A stretch of 64,000 bases of DNA from Burkholderia arboris (GTDB taxonomy: Bacteria; Pseudomonadota; Gammaproteobacteria; Burkholderiales; Burkholderiaceae). This document shows positions 1 through 9,232 of the stretch, in pieces (the first letter of the stretch is position 1; each line of letters begins with the position of its first letter). The notes under the pieces were generated by a model. It saw only the letters and a program-made list of their open reading frames with translations. It was not told the origin of the DNA and ran no database searches. The stretch is from the NCBI RefSeq assembly GCF_902499125.1, contig NZ_CABVPX010000004.1:278521-342520 (forward strand), read 5' to 3'. The position numbers and the translations under genes were made by a program.

Positions 1-770
1 CCCGTCTCCACCAATGCCGGCAAGTCGATGCCCGTGTCGTCGAAATCGACCCACAACGAGAAATTCGTAAGCGCATCGTCCTGCTCGCGTGCGTCTTCGG
101 TCTCCGGATCGACGACGGCCGCACGCGCGTCCCGGATCATCGACGCAATGCGCCGCGCGAGCGCCAGCGCATGTTCCGCGAATTCACGCTGATCGTGCCG
201 GCACCGGCGCAGCCCCGCGAGCTGCACGCCGATCTCGGGCACGATCGCCGCGCGCGACGCTTCGATCAGGTCTTCCGTTTCCTCGAGCACCGGCCAGCCC
301 GTCAGCCGCGACCACGCGATCTGCGCGACCGTGTAGACCAGCATCCCGACATGCGTATCGGCCTGTCCCGACCGGTGAAACGCACGCGACCAGGTTTCGA
401 AGCGATGGCGCAGGTTCTGCACGACGCCGCGCATCGCGGGTGGTGCAAGCGATTCGCAGCGCAGTTGCTCGAGCATCTCGAACAGCACGCGTTCGACGGG
501 ATCGCCGCCGGAGAACGCGCGATGCAAATCGGCATCGGAATGCAGGATGCGCAACGCGGCGCCATCGGCCGCGCCGCGCCACGACGCGAGATCGTCGTCG
601 GCGGCCTGCGCGCGCAGGTGCGGCGCATGGATCGGCAACGGCCGCAGGTCGCGGCACACGCGGCCCGCGCGGTAATGCAGCGCCGCATCGCGCGTCAGCG
701 CACGCACGGTCGACGCGCCGAGCGCTTCGCGCGCGGAGGCACGCCGCGCCGCATCGCGACCGGCGCTCAC
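1..770 (-). CDS. cobT: Cobaltochelatase subunit CobT, 5' part (runs off the window)
   Basis: Open frame read leftwards from a GTG at 770 to the window edge, about 256 residues with no stop. The GTG overlaps the cobS stop as GTGA, so the two genes are translationally coupled. The visible part is a charged helical domain (for example the stretch around residues 85-130 with HRFETWSRAFHRSGQ), as in the N-terminal region of CobT; full-length CobT is about 600 residues and its C-terminal VWA/MIDAS domain would lie outside. CobT partners the AAA+ protein CobS in ATP-driven cobalt insertion by the aerobic CobNST chelatase. The assignment rests mostly on its coupling to cobS, since the diagnostic domain is not in view. 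Confidence 0.75.
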   Translation of the reverse strand, partial: MSAGRDAARRASAREALGASTVRALTRDAALHYRAGRVCRDLRPLPIHAPHLRAQAADDDLASWRGAADGAALRILHSDADLHRAFSGGDPVERVLFEMLEQLRCESLAPPAMRGVVQNLRHRFETWSRAFHRSGQADTHVGMLVYTVAQIAWSRLTGWPVLEETEDLIEASRAAIVPEIGVQLAGLRRCRHDQREFAEHALALARRIASMIRDARAAVVDPETEDAREQDDALTNFSLWVDFDDTGIDLPALVET

Positions 771-1756
771 CGCCCCGCCCCCGGCTCGCCGCCGCCGGCA
801 CGCGACGCGACCGCCAGTTCCTCGCCGAAGCAGCGCTGGTAATACTCGGCGACGACCGGCCGCTCGGCGTCGTCGCACTTGTTCAGGAACGTGAGCCGGA
901 ACGCGAGCGCCGGATCGCGGAAAATCTGGCAGTTCTCGGCCCAGTTGATCACCGTGCGCGGCGACATCAGCGTCGACAGGTCGCCGGTCGCGAAGCCGTT
1001 GCGCGTCAACTCCGCGAGGCTCACCATCGATTCGAGCAGCGGGCGGCCGGCTTCGTCCGCGAGTTCCGGCACGCGGGCGCGCACGATGCCGATCTCCTCG
1101 TCGCGCGGCAGGTAGTCGAGCGTCGCGACCACGTTCCAGCGGTCCATCTGCGCATGGTTGAGCATCTGCGTGCCGTGATAGAGCCCGTTCAGATTGCCGA
1201 GCCCGACCGTGTTCGCGGTCGCGAACAGCCGGAACGACGGGTGCGGATGGATCACGCGGTTCTGGTCGAGCAGCGTGAACTTGCCGTCGCGCTCCAGGAC
1301 CCGCTGGATCACGAACATCACGTCGGGCCGCCCCGCGTCGTATTCGTCGAAGATCAGCGCGACCGGCCGCTGCAGCGCCCACGGCACGATCCCCTCCTGG
1401 AATTCGGTCACCTGCACGTCGTCGCGCACGACGATCGCGTCCTTGCCGACCAGGTCGAGCCGGCTGATGTGGCCGTCGAGGTTCACGCGCACGCACGGCC
1501 AGTTCAGCCGCGCGGCAACCTGCTCGATATGCGTGGACTTGCCGGTGCCGTGCATCCCCTGCACGAGCACGCGGCGGTTGCGCGCGAAGCCCGCGAGGAT
1601 CGCGAGCGTCACGTCCGGGTTGAAGCGGTACGCATCGTCGACATCGGGCACGTGGTCGTCGCGCGCGCTGAATGCGGGCACCATCAGGTCCGAGTCGAAA
1701 CCGAACCGTTCGCGGACCGACACCATGCAGTCCGGCTTGTTCGTCACCCCATCCAT
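767..1756 (-). CDS. cobS: Cobaltochelatase AAA+ subunit CobS
   Basis: A protein of 329 residues, the usual CobS length. Walker A (GMHGTGKST) lies at about residues 67-75 and Walker B (LIFDEYD) at about 134-140, with an ATAN sensor-1 segment downstream. CobS forms a hexameric ring with CobT that drives cobalt insertion into hydrogenobyrinate a,c-diamide by CobN in aerobic B12 synthesis. A longer open frame extends upstream to about 2269, but it runs through the divergent IclR gene, so the ATG at 1756 (MDGVTNK) is the sensible start. A MoxR-type ATPase was considered; the coupled CobT-like gene and the protein length favour CobS. CobN is not in this window. Confidence 0.9.
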   Translation of the reverse strand: MDGVTNKPDCMVSVRERFGFDSDLMVPAFSARDDHVPDVDDAYRFNPDVTLAILAGFARNRRVLVQGMHGTGKSTHIEQVAARLNWPCVRVNLDGHISRLDLVGKDAIVVRDDVQVTEFQEGIVPWALQRPVALIFDEYDAGRPDVMFVIQRVLERDGKFTLLDQNRVIHPHPSFRLFATANTVGLGNLNGLYHGTQMLNHAQMDRWNVVATLDYLPRDEEIGIVRARVPELADEAGRPLLESMVSLAELTRNGFATGDLSTLMSPRTVINWAENCQIFRDPALAFRLTFLNKCDDAERPVVAEYYQRCFGEELAVASRAGGGEPGAGR

Positions 1757-1819
1757 TGCGTTGCGCTCCTGTCGTTGCGTGTTGCGCAGGCGTCGATCGC
1801 GCCTGCGTCGATCCTGTTT

Positions 1820-1838
1820 ACGGAACGATTCGTTCCGT
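1820..1838. promoter_or_regulatory. Perfect 19-bp palindrome between cobS and an IclR gene
   Basis: ACGGAACGATTCGTTCCGT has two perfect 9-bp arms around one central T. It sits between the cobS start (1756) and the IclR-type gene start (1941). IclR-family operators are commonly short dyads with a GGAAC/GTTCC or GAAAC/GTTTC core, so this is the best candidate binding site for the adjacent regulator. The dyad is seen directly; the binding partner is inferred. Confidence 0.6.
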
Positions 1839-1940
1839 TGCCGAAAATGCGTGCCGGGTTGCCGTGCCCGCCGCCCCGCGCGGCCGGCCTGCCGGGCCGT
1901 TCGGTACAATGGCCGCAGTCCAGTTTCCGGAACGCCCGAC

Positions 1941-2693
1941 ATGCTGCCCGCGGATACGCCCACGCTGCGCGCCTTCGCGCTGCTCGAACATCTCGTCCAG
2001 GCCGGCGACGCCGTGTCGCTCGCCGATCTCGCGCGCGACGTCGATATCCCGAAGGCATCGCTGCACCGGATGCTCGCGTCGCTCGAAGCCGGCGGCCTCG
2101 TGATCCGCGAGCCGGGCCGCAAGAACGCGTATGCGATCGGGCCGCGCCTCGCGCGACTCGGCACCGGCGTGATGCTGCATGCGGGTGCGCGCCGGCTGCG
2201 CCACGCGATCCTCGAACGGCTCGTCGCCGATCTCGGCGAAACCTGCAACCTGACCGCGCTGCACGACACCGAAGTCGTTTATCTCGACCGCGTCGAGGCC
2301 GACTGGCCGCTGCGGCTCGACCTGAAACCGGGCTCGCGCGTGCCCGCTTATTGCAGCGCGAGCGGCAAGCTGCTGCTCGCGCTGCTGCCGCGCGACGAAC
2401 GCGCCGCGCTGGTGCGTGCGATGGCGCTGCCGCGCCACACGCCGAACACGATCTCCGACCCCGAGCTGCTCGAAGCCGAACTCGACCGCACCGCGCACAA
2501 GGGCGTCGCGATCGACAACGAGGAATTCGTCGCGGGTATCGTCTGCATCGCGGCGCCGATCCTCGGCGACGACGGCGCGTGCATCGCCGCGGTCGCCGTC
2601 CATGCGCCAGTGTCGCGCGCGCCGCTGTCGCGGCTGCTCGACCACGTGCCGCGCCTGCAGGAAGCGGCCCGCGCGCTCGCGGACACCTTCTAG
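1941..2693 (+). CDS. IclR-family transcriptional regulator
   Basis: A 250-residue protein with the IclR layout: an N-terminal winged helix-turn-helix (about residues 10-65, containing DIPKASLHRMLASLE) and a C-terminal effector domain (about 80-245, with the family segment GIAIDNEEF-like VAIDNEEFVAGIVCIAAP). It starts at ATG 1941 and is divergent from cobS, with a 19-bp palindrome at 1820-1838 in the shared upstream region. It resembles the second IclR gene at 14330 in several blocks, so the two are probably paralogues. The target could be itself, cobST, or the convergent sulfite-dehydrogenase-like operon; the sequence does not settle this. Confidence 0.9.
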   Translation: MLPADTPTLRAFALLEHLVQAGDAVSLADLARDVDIPKASLHRMLASLEAGGLVIREPGRKNAYAIGPRLARLGTGVMLHAGARRLRHAILERLVADLGETCNLTALHDTEVVYLDRVEADWPLRLDLKPGSRVPAYCSASGKLLLALLPRDERAALVRAMALPRHTPNTISDPELLEAELDRTAHKGVAIDNEEFVAGIVCIAAPILGDDGACIAAVAVHAPVSRAPLSRLLDHVPRLQEAARALADTF

Positions 2694-2719
2694 TACGGCG
2701 CGACCGCTCGCTTCCAGCG

Positions 2720-3667
2720 TCATGACGCGCGCTGGTAGTAGATGTTCTGCGGATGCCGCGCATCCGCGAAGAAGAACCAGCGTTCCGCGACCAGCCCCGC
2801 ATACTGGATCACGAACGCCGCGCCGAGCGCGACGGCCGCCGCGACTGGTGTCGGCGCGAGTGCGCCGGCCCCCGTCAGCACGAACGGCACCGCGAACGCA
2901 CCGATCAGGAAACCGGCCTTCACCGCGCGCAGCGTGCCGTTACCCTGCCCGTGAAAGAATTCCTTCGTGTTGAATGCGCTGGCCGTGAAGCCGCGCGACT
3001 TCTGCTCGACCTTTTCGCTGCGGATCCCCGTCGCGCTCTGCACGGTCGACTTCGGCCGCAGCCGTGCATTGCGCGCGAGCGACGCGAGCCGTGCGACGCA
3101 GCCCGCGAGCGTCAGCACGCAGGCGGCCACCGCGAGCCGGCCGACCAGCGCCGGCACGAGCCATGCCGCGCAGGCCGTCGCGAGCGTGCACCCCGATGCG
3201 CAGCCAAGCAGCACGAAGTTCACCAGCGTCAGCGGGCTCGCCCATTCCTGCAGGAAGCGCAGGCACGCATAAATCATCGCGGTGCAGACGAACAACGCGA
3301 CGCTCGCGAGCGCGCCCGCCGCGCCGATCAACAGCGTGCCGGGCCAGCCGAACAGGTGCGCGGCGCCATACGCGAACGCGCATGCGAGAAACACCGGCAG
3401 CGCGATGCATTCGCGCGACAGCCACGACGTGCGCCACATCGCGATCGCACGCCAGGCACGTTCGGGGTGGCCGAGATGGAAGAACGACGCGAACAGGCCA
3501 AGCACGCCGAGCACGACCGACAGCGCGGCGCCGGTCACATAGAACGCGGCGGCCACGTCGAGGCCGGCCAGCCGCGCCAGCGCCTCGACGATCACGAGCG
3601 TCAGCAGCAGGCCCTGTGCGGCGCCGCACAGCGTGGTGAGAAAAACGACCGAAAAGGCTGGGCGCAT
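2720..3667 (-). CDS. soeC: SoeC/DmsC-type membrane anchor subunit
   Basis: A 315-residue, very hydrophobic protein with about eight predicted membrane helices of the DmsC/PsrC-NrfD anchor class. It contains FFHLGHPERAWRA near residue 75 and NTKEFFHG near 245, both typical of SoeC-like anchors. It is the last gene of a three-gene operon, 37 bp after the ferredoxin subunit. In this enzyme class the anchor takes electrons from the iron-sulfur subunit and passes them to the quinone pool. Start ATG 3667 (MRPAFSV) was chosen over an upstream ATG at 3754 because the upstream part is hydrophilic and overlaps the preceding gene. Subfamily naming depends on the catalytic subunit. Confidence 0.75.
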   Translation of the reverse strand: MRPAFSVVFLTTLCGAAQGLLLTLVIVEALARLAGLDVAAAFYVTGAALSVVLGVLGLFASFFHLGHPERAWRAIAMWRTSWLSRECIALPVFLACAFAYGAAHLFGWPGTLLIGAAGALASVALFVCTAMIYACLRFLQEWASPLTLVNFVLLGCASGCTLATACAAWLVPALVGRLAVAACVLTLAGCVARLASLARNARLRPKSTVQSATGIRSEKVEQKSRGFTASAFNTKEFFHGQGNGTLRAVKAGFLIGAFAVPFVLTGAGALAPTPVAAAVALGAAFVIQYAGLVAERWFFFADARHPQNIYYQRAS

Positions 3668-3704
3668 GGGAACTCCGTATGGTTCTGAATGAAATGCGTC
3701 GCGC

Positions 3705-4451
3705 TCAGCGCGGCGTCGCCAGCGACACGAGATCGATGTCGCCGCGCGATGCACGTGCCTCGAACGAATCGTCCTCGTTGCGTCCGTCCGACGCGCTGCC
3801 GCATCCGCCGCTGCTCCCGCAACCGCACGACGCTTCGGTCTTCACGCGCGGCAGGTAATGGTTCGACGGCCGCGTGCCCCATTCGGGCATCAGCGCATAG
3901 CCGCCGCGTTCGCGGATCGCGCGCGACACGTCCGATTCGGGATCGTGCACGTCGCCGAACAGCCGCGCCGACGTCGGGCACGCGAGCACGCAGGCCGGCT
4001 TGCGGTCGCGTTCCGGCAGCGCGTCGTTGTCGATGCGGTCCGCGCACAGCGTGCACTTCGTCATCTCCTTGCGGCCTTCGTCGAGCTCGCGTGCGCCGTA
4101 CGGGCACGCCCATGCGCAGTACTTGCAGCCGATGCACTTGTCGTAATCGACCAGCACGATCCCGTCCGACTTGCGCTTGTAGCTCGCGCCGGTCGGGCAG
4201 ACGGGCACGCACGGCGGGTCCTCGCAGTGCAGGCACGACTTCGGGAAGTGGATCGTGTCGGTCATCGGAAACACGCCGGCTTCGTACGTCTGCACGCGAT
4301 TGAAGAACGTGCCGGACGGATCGTCGTCGTACGGACGCATATCGGCGAGACTGCCGGCTTCGCCCGACGTGTTCCATTCCTTGCAGCTCGTCACGCAGGC
4401 ATGGCAGCCGACGCACACGTTCAGGTCGATGACGAGGGCCATCTGGGTCAT
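3705..4451 (-). CDS. soeB: SoeB-type four-cluster ferredoxin subunit
   Basis: A 248-residue iron-sulfur subunit with sixteen cysteines spaced for four [4Fe-4S] clusters: C13/16/19/23, C73/76/81/85, C106/109/112/116 and C133/136/154/158. It would relay electrons from the molybdenum subunit to the membrane anchor. Start ATG 4451 follows AAGGAGC with good spacing; an internal ATG at 4442 is also possible. An unusual feature is a Gly/Cys-rich tail at about residues 208-219 (Cys209, 211, 217), beyond the cluster ligands, with no role I can assign. No Tat signal is present, so the protein should face the cytoplasm. Confidence 0.85.
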   Translation of the reverse strand: MTQMALVIDLNVCVGCHACVTSCKEWNTSGEAGSLADMRPYDDDPSGTFFNRVQTYEAGVFPMTDTIHFPKSCLHCEDPPCVPVCPTGASYKRKSDGIVLVDYDKCIGCKYCAWACPYGARELDEGRKEMTKCTLCADRIDNDALPERDRKPACVLACPTSARLFGDVHDPESDVSRAIRERGGYALMPEWGTRPSNHYLPRVKTEASCGCGSSGGCGSASDGRNEDDSFEARASRGDIDLVSLATPR

Positions 4452-4467
4452 GGTTCTGCTCCTTCGT

Positions 4468-7404
4468 TCAACGATCGTCGGACGTCGGGCCGGCCGACGC
4501 CGCGCGCCGCAGCCGCGCGGCGAATGCGCCGGTTCCCGCGAAATACGCCTGCACGCGCTGCAGCACGCGCGGCGTGCCGGGCAGCGCCGGCATCGGCGCG
4601 AACTGCGGCAGCGTCGTCGCCGCATCGGCTTCGGCCGGATAGATCCGCACCTGCACGTCGTACCAGCCGGCCTGCCCCGTAACCGGATCGGAGTTCGACA
4701 TGCGCGCACCGGCGCGCGCCGCATCCGGCAACTCGTCGGTGATCACGTGGTTGAGCAGGAAGCCGCGCTGCGACTCGCCCGCGTCCGGCCCGAGATTCCA
4801 TGCGCCCGACGCCTTGCCGATCGCGTTCCACGTCCACACGGTGCCGGGCTCGACGGCCTCGCTGTAGCGCGCACGGCAGCGTACCTTGCCCCACGGCGAT
4901 TCGACGTAGATCCACGCGCCGTCGTCGATCTGCTGCGCGGCGGCCGTCACCGGGTTCACGAACAGGTGGTTCTCGCCGTGGATCTGCCGCAGCCACGCGT
5001 TCTGCGAATCCCACGAGTGGTACATCGCCATCGGCCGCTGCGTGATCGCCGCGAGCGGATAGCGGTTCGCATCGGTCAGCCCGCTTTCGAGCGACCGGTG
5101 CCAGAACGGCAGCGGATCGAAATAGCGCGCGATGCGCTCGCGCAGATGGTCGGGCGGCTGGCGGCCCGACGTGCGGCCCTGCGCAGCGAGCCGGAATTTC
5201 TGCATCACGTCCGAGTAGAGCTGGATCACGATCGGCACACCGAACTTGCGCATGCCGTTGTCGACCGCCCACTGCATGTACGGGCCGTTGCAGTTGCGCA
5301 TGTACTGCAGCGGCTCCGGCAACCGGTGGTGGTACACGCAGTTGTTCTCCGCGTAACGCTTCCACTGGTCGGGGTTCGGCTCGCCGACGACGGCCTTGTC
5401 GCCGTCCTTGCCGCGCCAGCCGATCAGGAAGCCGGTGCCCGAATTCGGCGCGGTCTGGAAGTTGATGACGAAATCCGGATAGTCGCGGTACTTGCGCTGC
5501 CCGTCCGCGGTCGTGAAGGCCGGAAACTTCAGCCGGCTCGCCAGCTCGATCAGCACTTCCTGGAACGGTTTGCATTCGCCGGTCGGCGGCACGACGGGCA
5601 CCCGTACCGAATCGACCGGCCCGTCGAATTCGGAAATCGGCCGGTCGAGCACCGACATCACGTCGTGCCGTTCGAGGTAAGTCGTGTCGGGCAGGATCAG
5701 GTCGGCGAACGCCGTCATCTCCGACGCGAACGCATCGCACACGACCAGGAACGGGATCCGGTACTCACCGTCGTCGCGCTTGTCGACCAGCATCTTGCGC
5801 ACTTCCGTCGTATTCATCGACGAATTCCACGCCATGTTGGCCATGAAGATCAGCAGCGTATCGATCGGATAGGGATCGCCGCGCCACGCATTGGTGATCA
5901 CCGAATGCATCAGTCCGTGCACCGCGAGCGGGTATTCCCACGAGAATGCCTTGTCGAGCCGCGCGGGCGTGCCGTCCGGATGGACGAACAGATCCTCGGG
6001 GCCGGCCGGCCAGCCGAGCGGGCCGGTCGCGAGCGGCGTGTTCGGCTTGATCTGGTCGGGATCGTTCGGCGGTTTCGCCGACGGCGGCACCGCGCGCGGA
6101 TACGGCGCCTTGTGGCGAAAGCCGCCCGGGCGGTCGATCGTGCCGAGCAGCGACATCAGCACCGCGAGCGCACGAATCGTCTGAAAGCCGTTCGAATGCG
6201 CGGCGAGCCCGCGCATTGCATGGAACGCGATCGGCACGCCCTTCACCGTCGCATGTTCCTTGCCCCACGAATCGGTCCATCGCACCGGCAATTCGATCGC
6301 GTGCGCGCGCGCGACCGTTTCCATCTCGCGGGCGAGGCGGCGGATCGTATCCGCCGCGATGCCGGTGATGTCGGCCGCCCATTCGGGCGTGCAATCGGCC
6401 ACCTGTTCGCGCAGCAGCGTGAACGACGGTGCAACCGGCGTGCCGTCGTCGAGCGTGTAGCGGCCGTCGAGCGCAGGCTCGGCGCCATCCGTGTGGTGCA
6501 GCACCGCGCGGTTCGTCTTCGTGTCCCACCACATCCGGTTCTGCGGATACAGCGGGTTGACCTCCGGCGCATCGGCATCGCGCACGAACAGCCCGGACGT
6601 GTCGGCATCGGCACGCAGGTCGATCAGCTCGCCCGCGTTCGTGAAGCGAGACACGAATTCCATGTCGAACGCGTCGCGCGCGATCAGCTCGTGCATCAGC
6701 GCCATGAACAGCGCGCCGTCGGTGCCCGGGCGGATCGGAATCCACTCGTCGGCAATCGCCGCGTAACCGGTGCGCACCGGATTGATCGCGATGAAACGGC
6801 CGCCCGCGCGCTTGAACTTGCCGAGTGCGATCTTCAGCGGATTCGAATGGTGATCCTCCGCGGTGCCGATCATGAAGAACAGCTTCGCGTTGTCGAGGTC
6901 GGGGCCGCCGAATTCCCAGAACGAGCCGCCGATCGTATAGATCATCCCGGCCGCCATGTTCGCCGAGCAGAACCCGCCGTGCGCCGCATAGTTCGGCGTG
7001 CCGAACTGTTTCGCGAACAGGCCCGTGAGGGCCTGCATCTGGTCGCGGCCCGTGAACAGCGCGAAGCGCTTCGGGTCGGTCGCGCGCAGGTGCGACAGGC
7101 GCTTTTCGAGCACGTCGAACGCGACCTCCCACGACACCGGCTCGAACTGGGCATCGCCGCGTTCGGCGCCCGGCTTGCGCATCAGCGGCTGCGTGAGCCG
7201 CGCGGGCGAATACTGCTTCATGATTCCCGACGAACCTTTCGCGCAGATGACGCCCTGGTTCAGCGGATGCTGCGGATTGCCGTCGATATAGCGCACTTCA
7301 CCGTCGCGCAGGTGTACGCGGATGCCGCAGCGGCATGCGCACATGTAGCACGTCGTGGTCTTGATGTCGGCCTGCTCGTCGCGCTCGCGTGCCCGATGTT
7401 CCAT
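4468..7404 (-). CDS. soeA: Molybdopterin oxidoreductase catalytic subunit, SoeA-like (sulfite dehydrogenase)
   Basis: A 978-residue DMSO-reductase-family protein. The N-terminal [4Fe-4S] motif is C19-x2-C22-x3-C26-x27-C54. C146, in HGGFCSANM, sits where a protein ligand to molybdenum is expected in the polysulfide/thiosulfate-reductase-like branch. The C-terminal molybdopterin dinucleotide domain is present at about 820-950. There is no twin-arginine signal, which fits cytoplasmic SoeABC sulfite dehydrogenase rather than periplasmic DmsA, PsrA or TtrA. It heads an operon with soeB (16-bp gap) and soeC. Start ATG 7404 has GAGGA upstream. The SoeA call comes from remembered motif similarity and operon form; substrate remains unproved. 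Confidence 0.7.
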   Translation of the reverse strand: MEHRARERDEQADIKTTTCYMCACRCGIRVHLRDGEVRYIDGNPQHPLNQGVICAKGSSGIMKQYSPARLTQPLMRKPGAERGDAQFEPVSWEVAFDVLEKRLSHLRATDPKRFALFTGRDQMQALTGLFAKQFGTPNYAAHGGFCSANMAAGMIYTIGGSFWEFGGPDLDNAKLFFMIGTAEDHHSNPLKIALGKFKRAGGRFIAINPVRTGYAAIADEWIPIRPGTDGALFMALMHELIARDAFDMEFVSRFTNAGELIDLRADADTSGLFVRDADAPEVNPLYPQNRMWWDTKTNRAVLHHTDGAEPALDGRYTLDDGTPVAPSFTLLREQVADCTPEWAADITGIAADTIRRLAREMETVARAHAIELPVRWTDSWGKEHATVKGVPIAFHAMRGLAAHSNGFQTIRALAVLMSLLGTIDRPGGFRHKAPYPRAVPPSAKPPNDPDQIKPNTPLATGPLGWPAGPEDLFVHPDGTPARLDKAFSWEYPLAVHGLMHSVITNAWRGDPYPIDTLLIFMANMAWNSSMNTTEVRKMLVDKRDDGEYRIPFLVVCDAFASEMTAFADLILPDTTYLERHDVMSVLDRPISEFDGPVDSVRVPVVPPTGECKPFQEVLIELASRLKFPAFTTADGQRKYRDYPDFVINFQTAPNSGTGFLIGWRGKDGDKAVVGEPNPDQWKRYAENNCVYHHRLPEPLQYMRNCNGPYMQWAVDNGMRKFGVPIVIQLYSDVMQKFRLAAQGRTSGRQPPDHLRERIARYFDPLPFWHRSLESGLTDANRYPLAAITQRPMAMYHSWDSQNAWLRQIHGENHLFVNPVTAAAQQIDDGAWIYVESPWGKVRCRARYSEAVEPGTVWTWNAIGKASGAWNLGPDAGESQRGFLLNHVITDELPDAARAGARMSNSDPVTGQAGWYDVQVRIYPAEADAATTLPQFAPMPALPGTPRVLQRVQAYFAGTGAFAARLRRAASAGPTSDDR

Positions 7405-7580
7405 CGTCTGTCCTCGTTCGCGGATGACGGTGCGCCCCGCCGGGGCGCACCCGTGAATCGGTTCATCCATGCTATGCCGGCAGGCGGCCGACATAAAGTC
7501 GCATCCTCCGATCGGTCCTATCGGGCGGCCTGATAGTTGGCCGCGACATCCATCGGATCGCCCGCCGGATCTGCACGCGC

Positions 7581-7608
7581 GAAGGCCCGGCGCGCGCACC
7601 GGGCCTTC
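7581..7608 (-). terminator. GC-rich hairpin downstream of the permease gene
   Basis: A perfect 10-bp stem (GAAGGCCCGG / CCGGGCCTTC) with an 8-nt loop lies 22 bp beyond the stop of the permease gene read leftwards. There is no clear U-tract, which is common for hairpin ends in GC-rich genomes. It probably stops permease transcription and may also shield the start of the soe operon. Confidence 0.55.
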
Positions 7609-7629
7609 GGCGTCATGCGTTACCGCCCG

Positions 7630-9054
7630 TTACCGCGGCGGATACGCAAGCAGTTCGCTGTCGTCGAGATGCTCGCGACGGCTGCGGCGCGTCAGCCCGT
7701 ATGCGACGACCAGCACGCCGAGGCTCGCGACGCCGAGCCACAACGGCTTGCGCTGGTCCGGGATGAACGCCATCGCGACGAGAATGCCGATCATGCCGAC
7801 GATCGCGACCCAGGTCAGGTACGGATACGCCCACATCTTGACGCGCAGCTTGCTGGCGGCCACCGGGTCGAGACGCTTGCGCAGGCGCAGTTGCGAGAAC
7901 GCGATCAGCACGTACACGAACAGCGCGACGGTGCCGTACGAATTGACGAGGAACGCGAACACGGTGTCGGGCGACACATACGACATCACCACCGACGCGT
8001 AGCCGAACACCGTGCCGAGCAGGATCGCGCGCACCGGCACGCCGCGCTTGTTGACCTTCGCGAGCGCGGCCGGCGCGTCGCCGTGGCGGGTCAGCGCGAA
8101 CAGCATTCGCGATGCCGCATACAGGCCCGAGTTGAGCGCGGACAGCACGGCCGTCAGCACGATCGCGTTCATCACGTTGGCGGCGGCCGGCAGGCCCATC
8201 ACTTCCAGCGCGCTCACGTACGGCGTGGCCATCTGCGCGGAATTCCACGGCACCAGCGCGACGACGAGCGCGACCGACCCGACGTAGAACACCAGCACGC
8301 GCGTAATCACCGAGTTGGTTGCCTTTGCAACGGCCTTGGCCGGCTCCTTCGCCTCGGCCGCCGCGATCGTCACGATCTCGGCGCCGAAGTAGAACCCGGT
8401 GGCCGCGACCGCCCCGCTCATCACCGGCCCGATGCCGAGCGGCATGAAGCCGCCGTGGCCGAGCAGCGTCGGCAGCACGGCTGTGGTGTGCATCGACGCA
8501 GGCCACAGGCCGAGCACGTAGAGGCCGCCGAGGAACAGGAACACGATGATCGCGCCGACCTTGATCGACGAGAACCAGAATTCGAACTCGCCGTAACTGC
8601 CGACCGAGATCAGGTTCGTGAGCGTCAGCACGACCAGCAGCGCGAGACTGATGATCCAGGCCGGCGTGTCGGGCAGCCAGAACTGGATCAGCTTCGCGCC
8701 CGCCACCGCTTCGAGCGCGACGACGATCACCCAGAAATACCAGTACATCCAGCCGGTGAGGAAGCCCGCCATCTTGCCCGGCCCGCGCCAGTTGCCGAAC
8801 GCGAGCCGCGCGTATTCATAGAACGAGCCGACGGCCGGCATCGCACAGGCCATCTCGCCGAGCATCCGCATCACGAGCACGACCAGCCCGCCCGTAATCA
8901 GAAACGACAGGATCGCGGCCGGCCCGGTCTGCTGAATCACCACGCCGCTGCCGACGAACAGCCCGGCACCGATCACGCCGCCAAGCGCGATCATCGTCAT
9001 GTGGCGCTGCTTGAGCCCACATTTCAGGTCACTCTGTTCCATCGAGGGTTGCAT
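7630..9054 (-). CDS. APC-family amino-acid permease (GabP-like)
   Basis: A 474-residue protein with about twelve membrane helices. The family signature GLKQRHMTMIALGGVIGAGL is at residues 13-32. It belongs to the amino-acid transporter group that includes GABA, proline and aromatic permeases. It is transcribed after a gamma-glutamylputrescine-oxidase-like gene, with about 180 bp between them, which suggests uptake of GABA or a related amine-derived substrate, though the sequence cannot fix specificity. Start ATG 9054 has GGAGAAG just upstream; a second ATG at 9042 is possible. A hairpin follows at 7581-7608. Confidence 0.85.
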   Translation of the reverse strand: MQPSMEQSDLKCGLKQRHMTMIALGGVIGAGLFVGSGVVIQQTGPAAILSFLITGGLVVLVMRMLGEMACAMPAVGSFYEYARLAFGNWRGPGKMAGFLTGWMYWYFWVIVVALEAVAGAKLIQFWLPDTPAWIISLALLVVLTLTNLISVGSYGEFEFWFSSIKVGAIIVFLFLGGLYVLGLWPASMHTTAVLPTLLGHGGFMPLGIGPVMSGAVAATGFYFGAEIVTIAAAEAKEPAKAVAKATNSVITRVLVFYVGSVALVVALVPWNSAQMATPYVSALEVMGLPAAANVMNAIVLTAVLSALNSGLYAASRMLFALTRHGDAPAALAKVNKRGVPVRAILLGTVFGYASVVMSYVSPDTVFAFLVNSYGTVALFVYVLIAFSQLRLRKRLDPVAASKLRVKMWAYPYLTWVAIVGMIGILVAMAFIPDQRKPLWLGVASLGVLVVAYGLTRRSRREHLDDSELLAYPPR

Positions 9055-9232
9055 GTCTTCTCCATATCCAGTTGTCCGGCGCCGCCCGCGCATCACCGTC
9101 GGGTGAACGCGAGCGCCGCCGGCGACGGCGCGTGCAGGGGCGCCTGCAGCCCCGGCCGCACGGATTTCCGTTGCTTTTCTTGTGTTGGATGGCCCGGTGC
9201 GAGCGCGCGGCGCCGGGCCGGATGCACCGCGT

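Noticed and set aside
89..2725. Very long rightward open frame (about 878 codons) opposite cobST
   Set aside because: It runs antisense to cobT and cobS and into the IclR gene, is Arg/Ala-rich with no domain, and reflects the lack of stops in high-GC DNA.
4255..7533. Rightward open frame of over 1000 codons opposite soeA
   Set aside because: It is the antisense shadow of the molybdopterin oxidoreductase; composition is Arg/His-rich and no motif is present.
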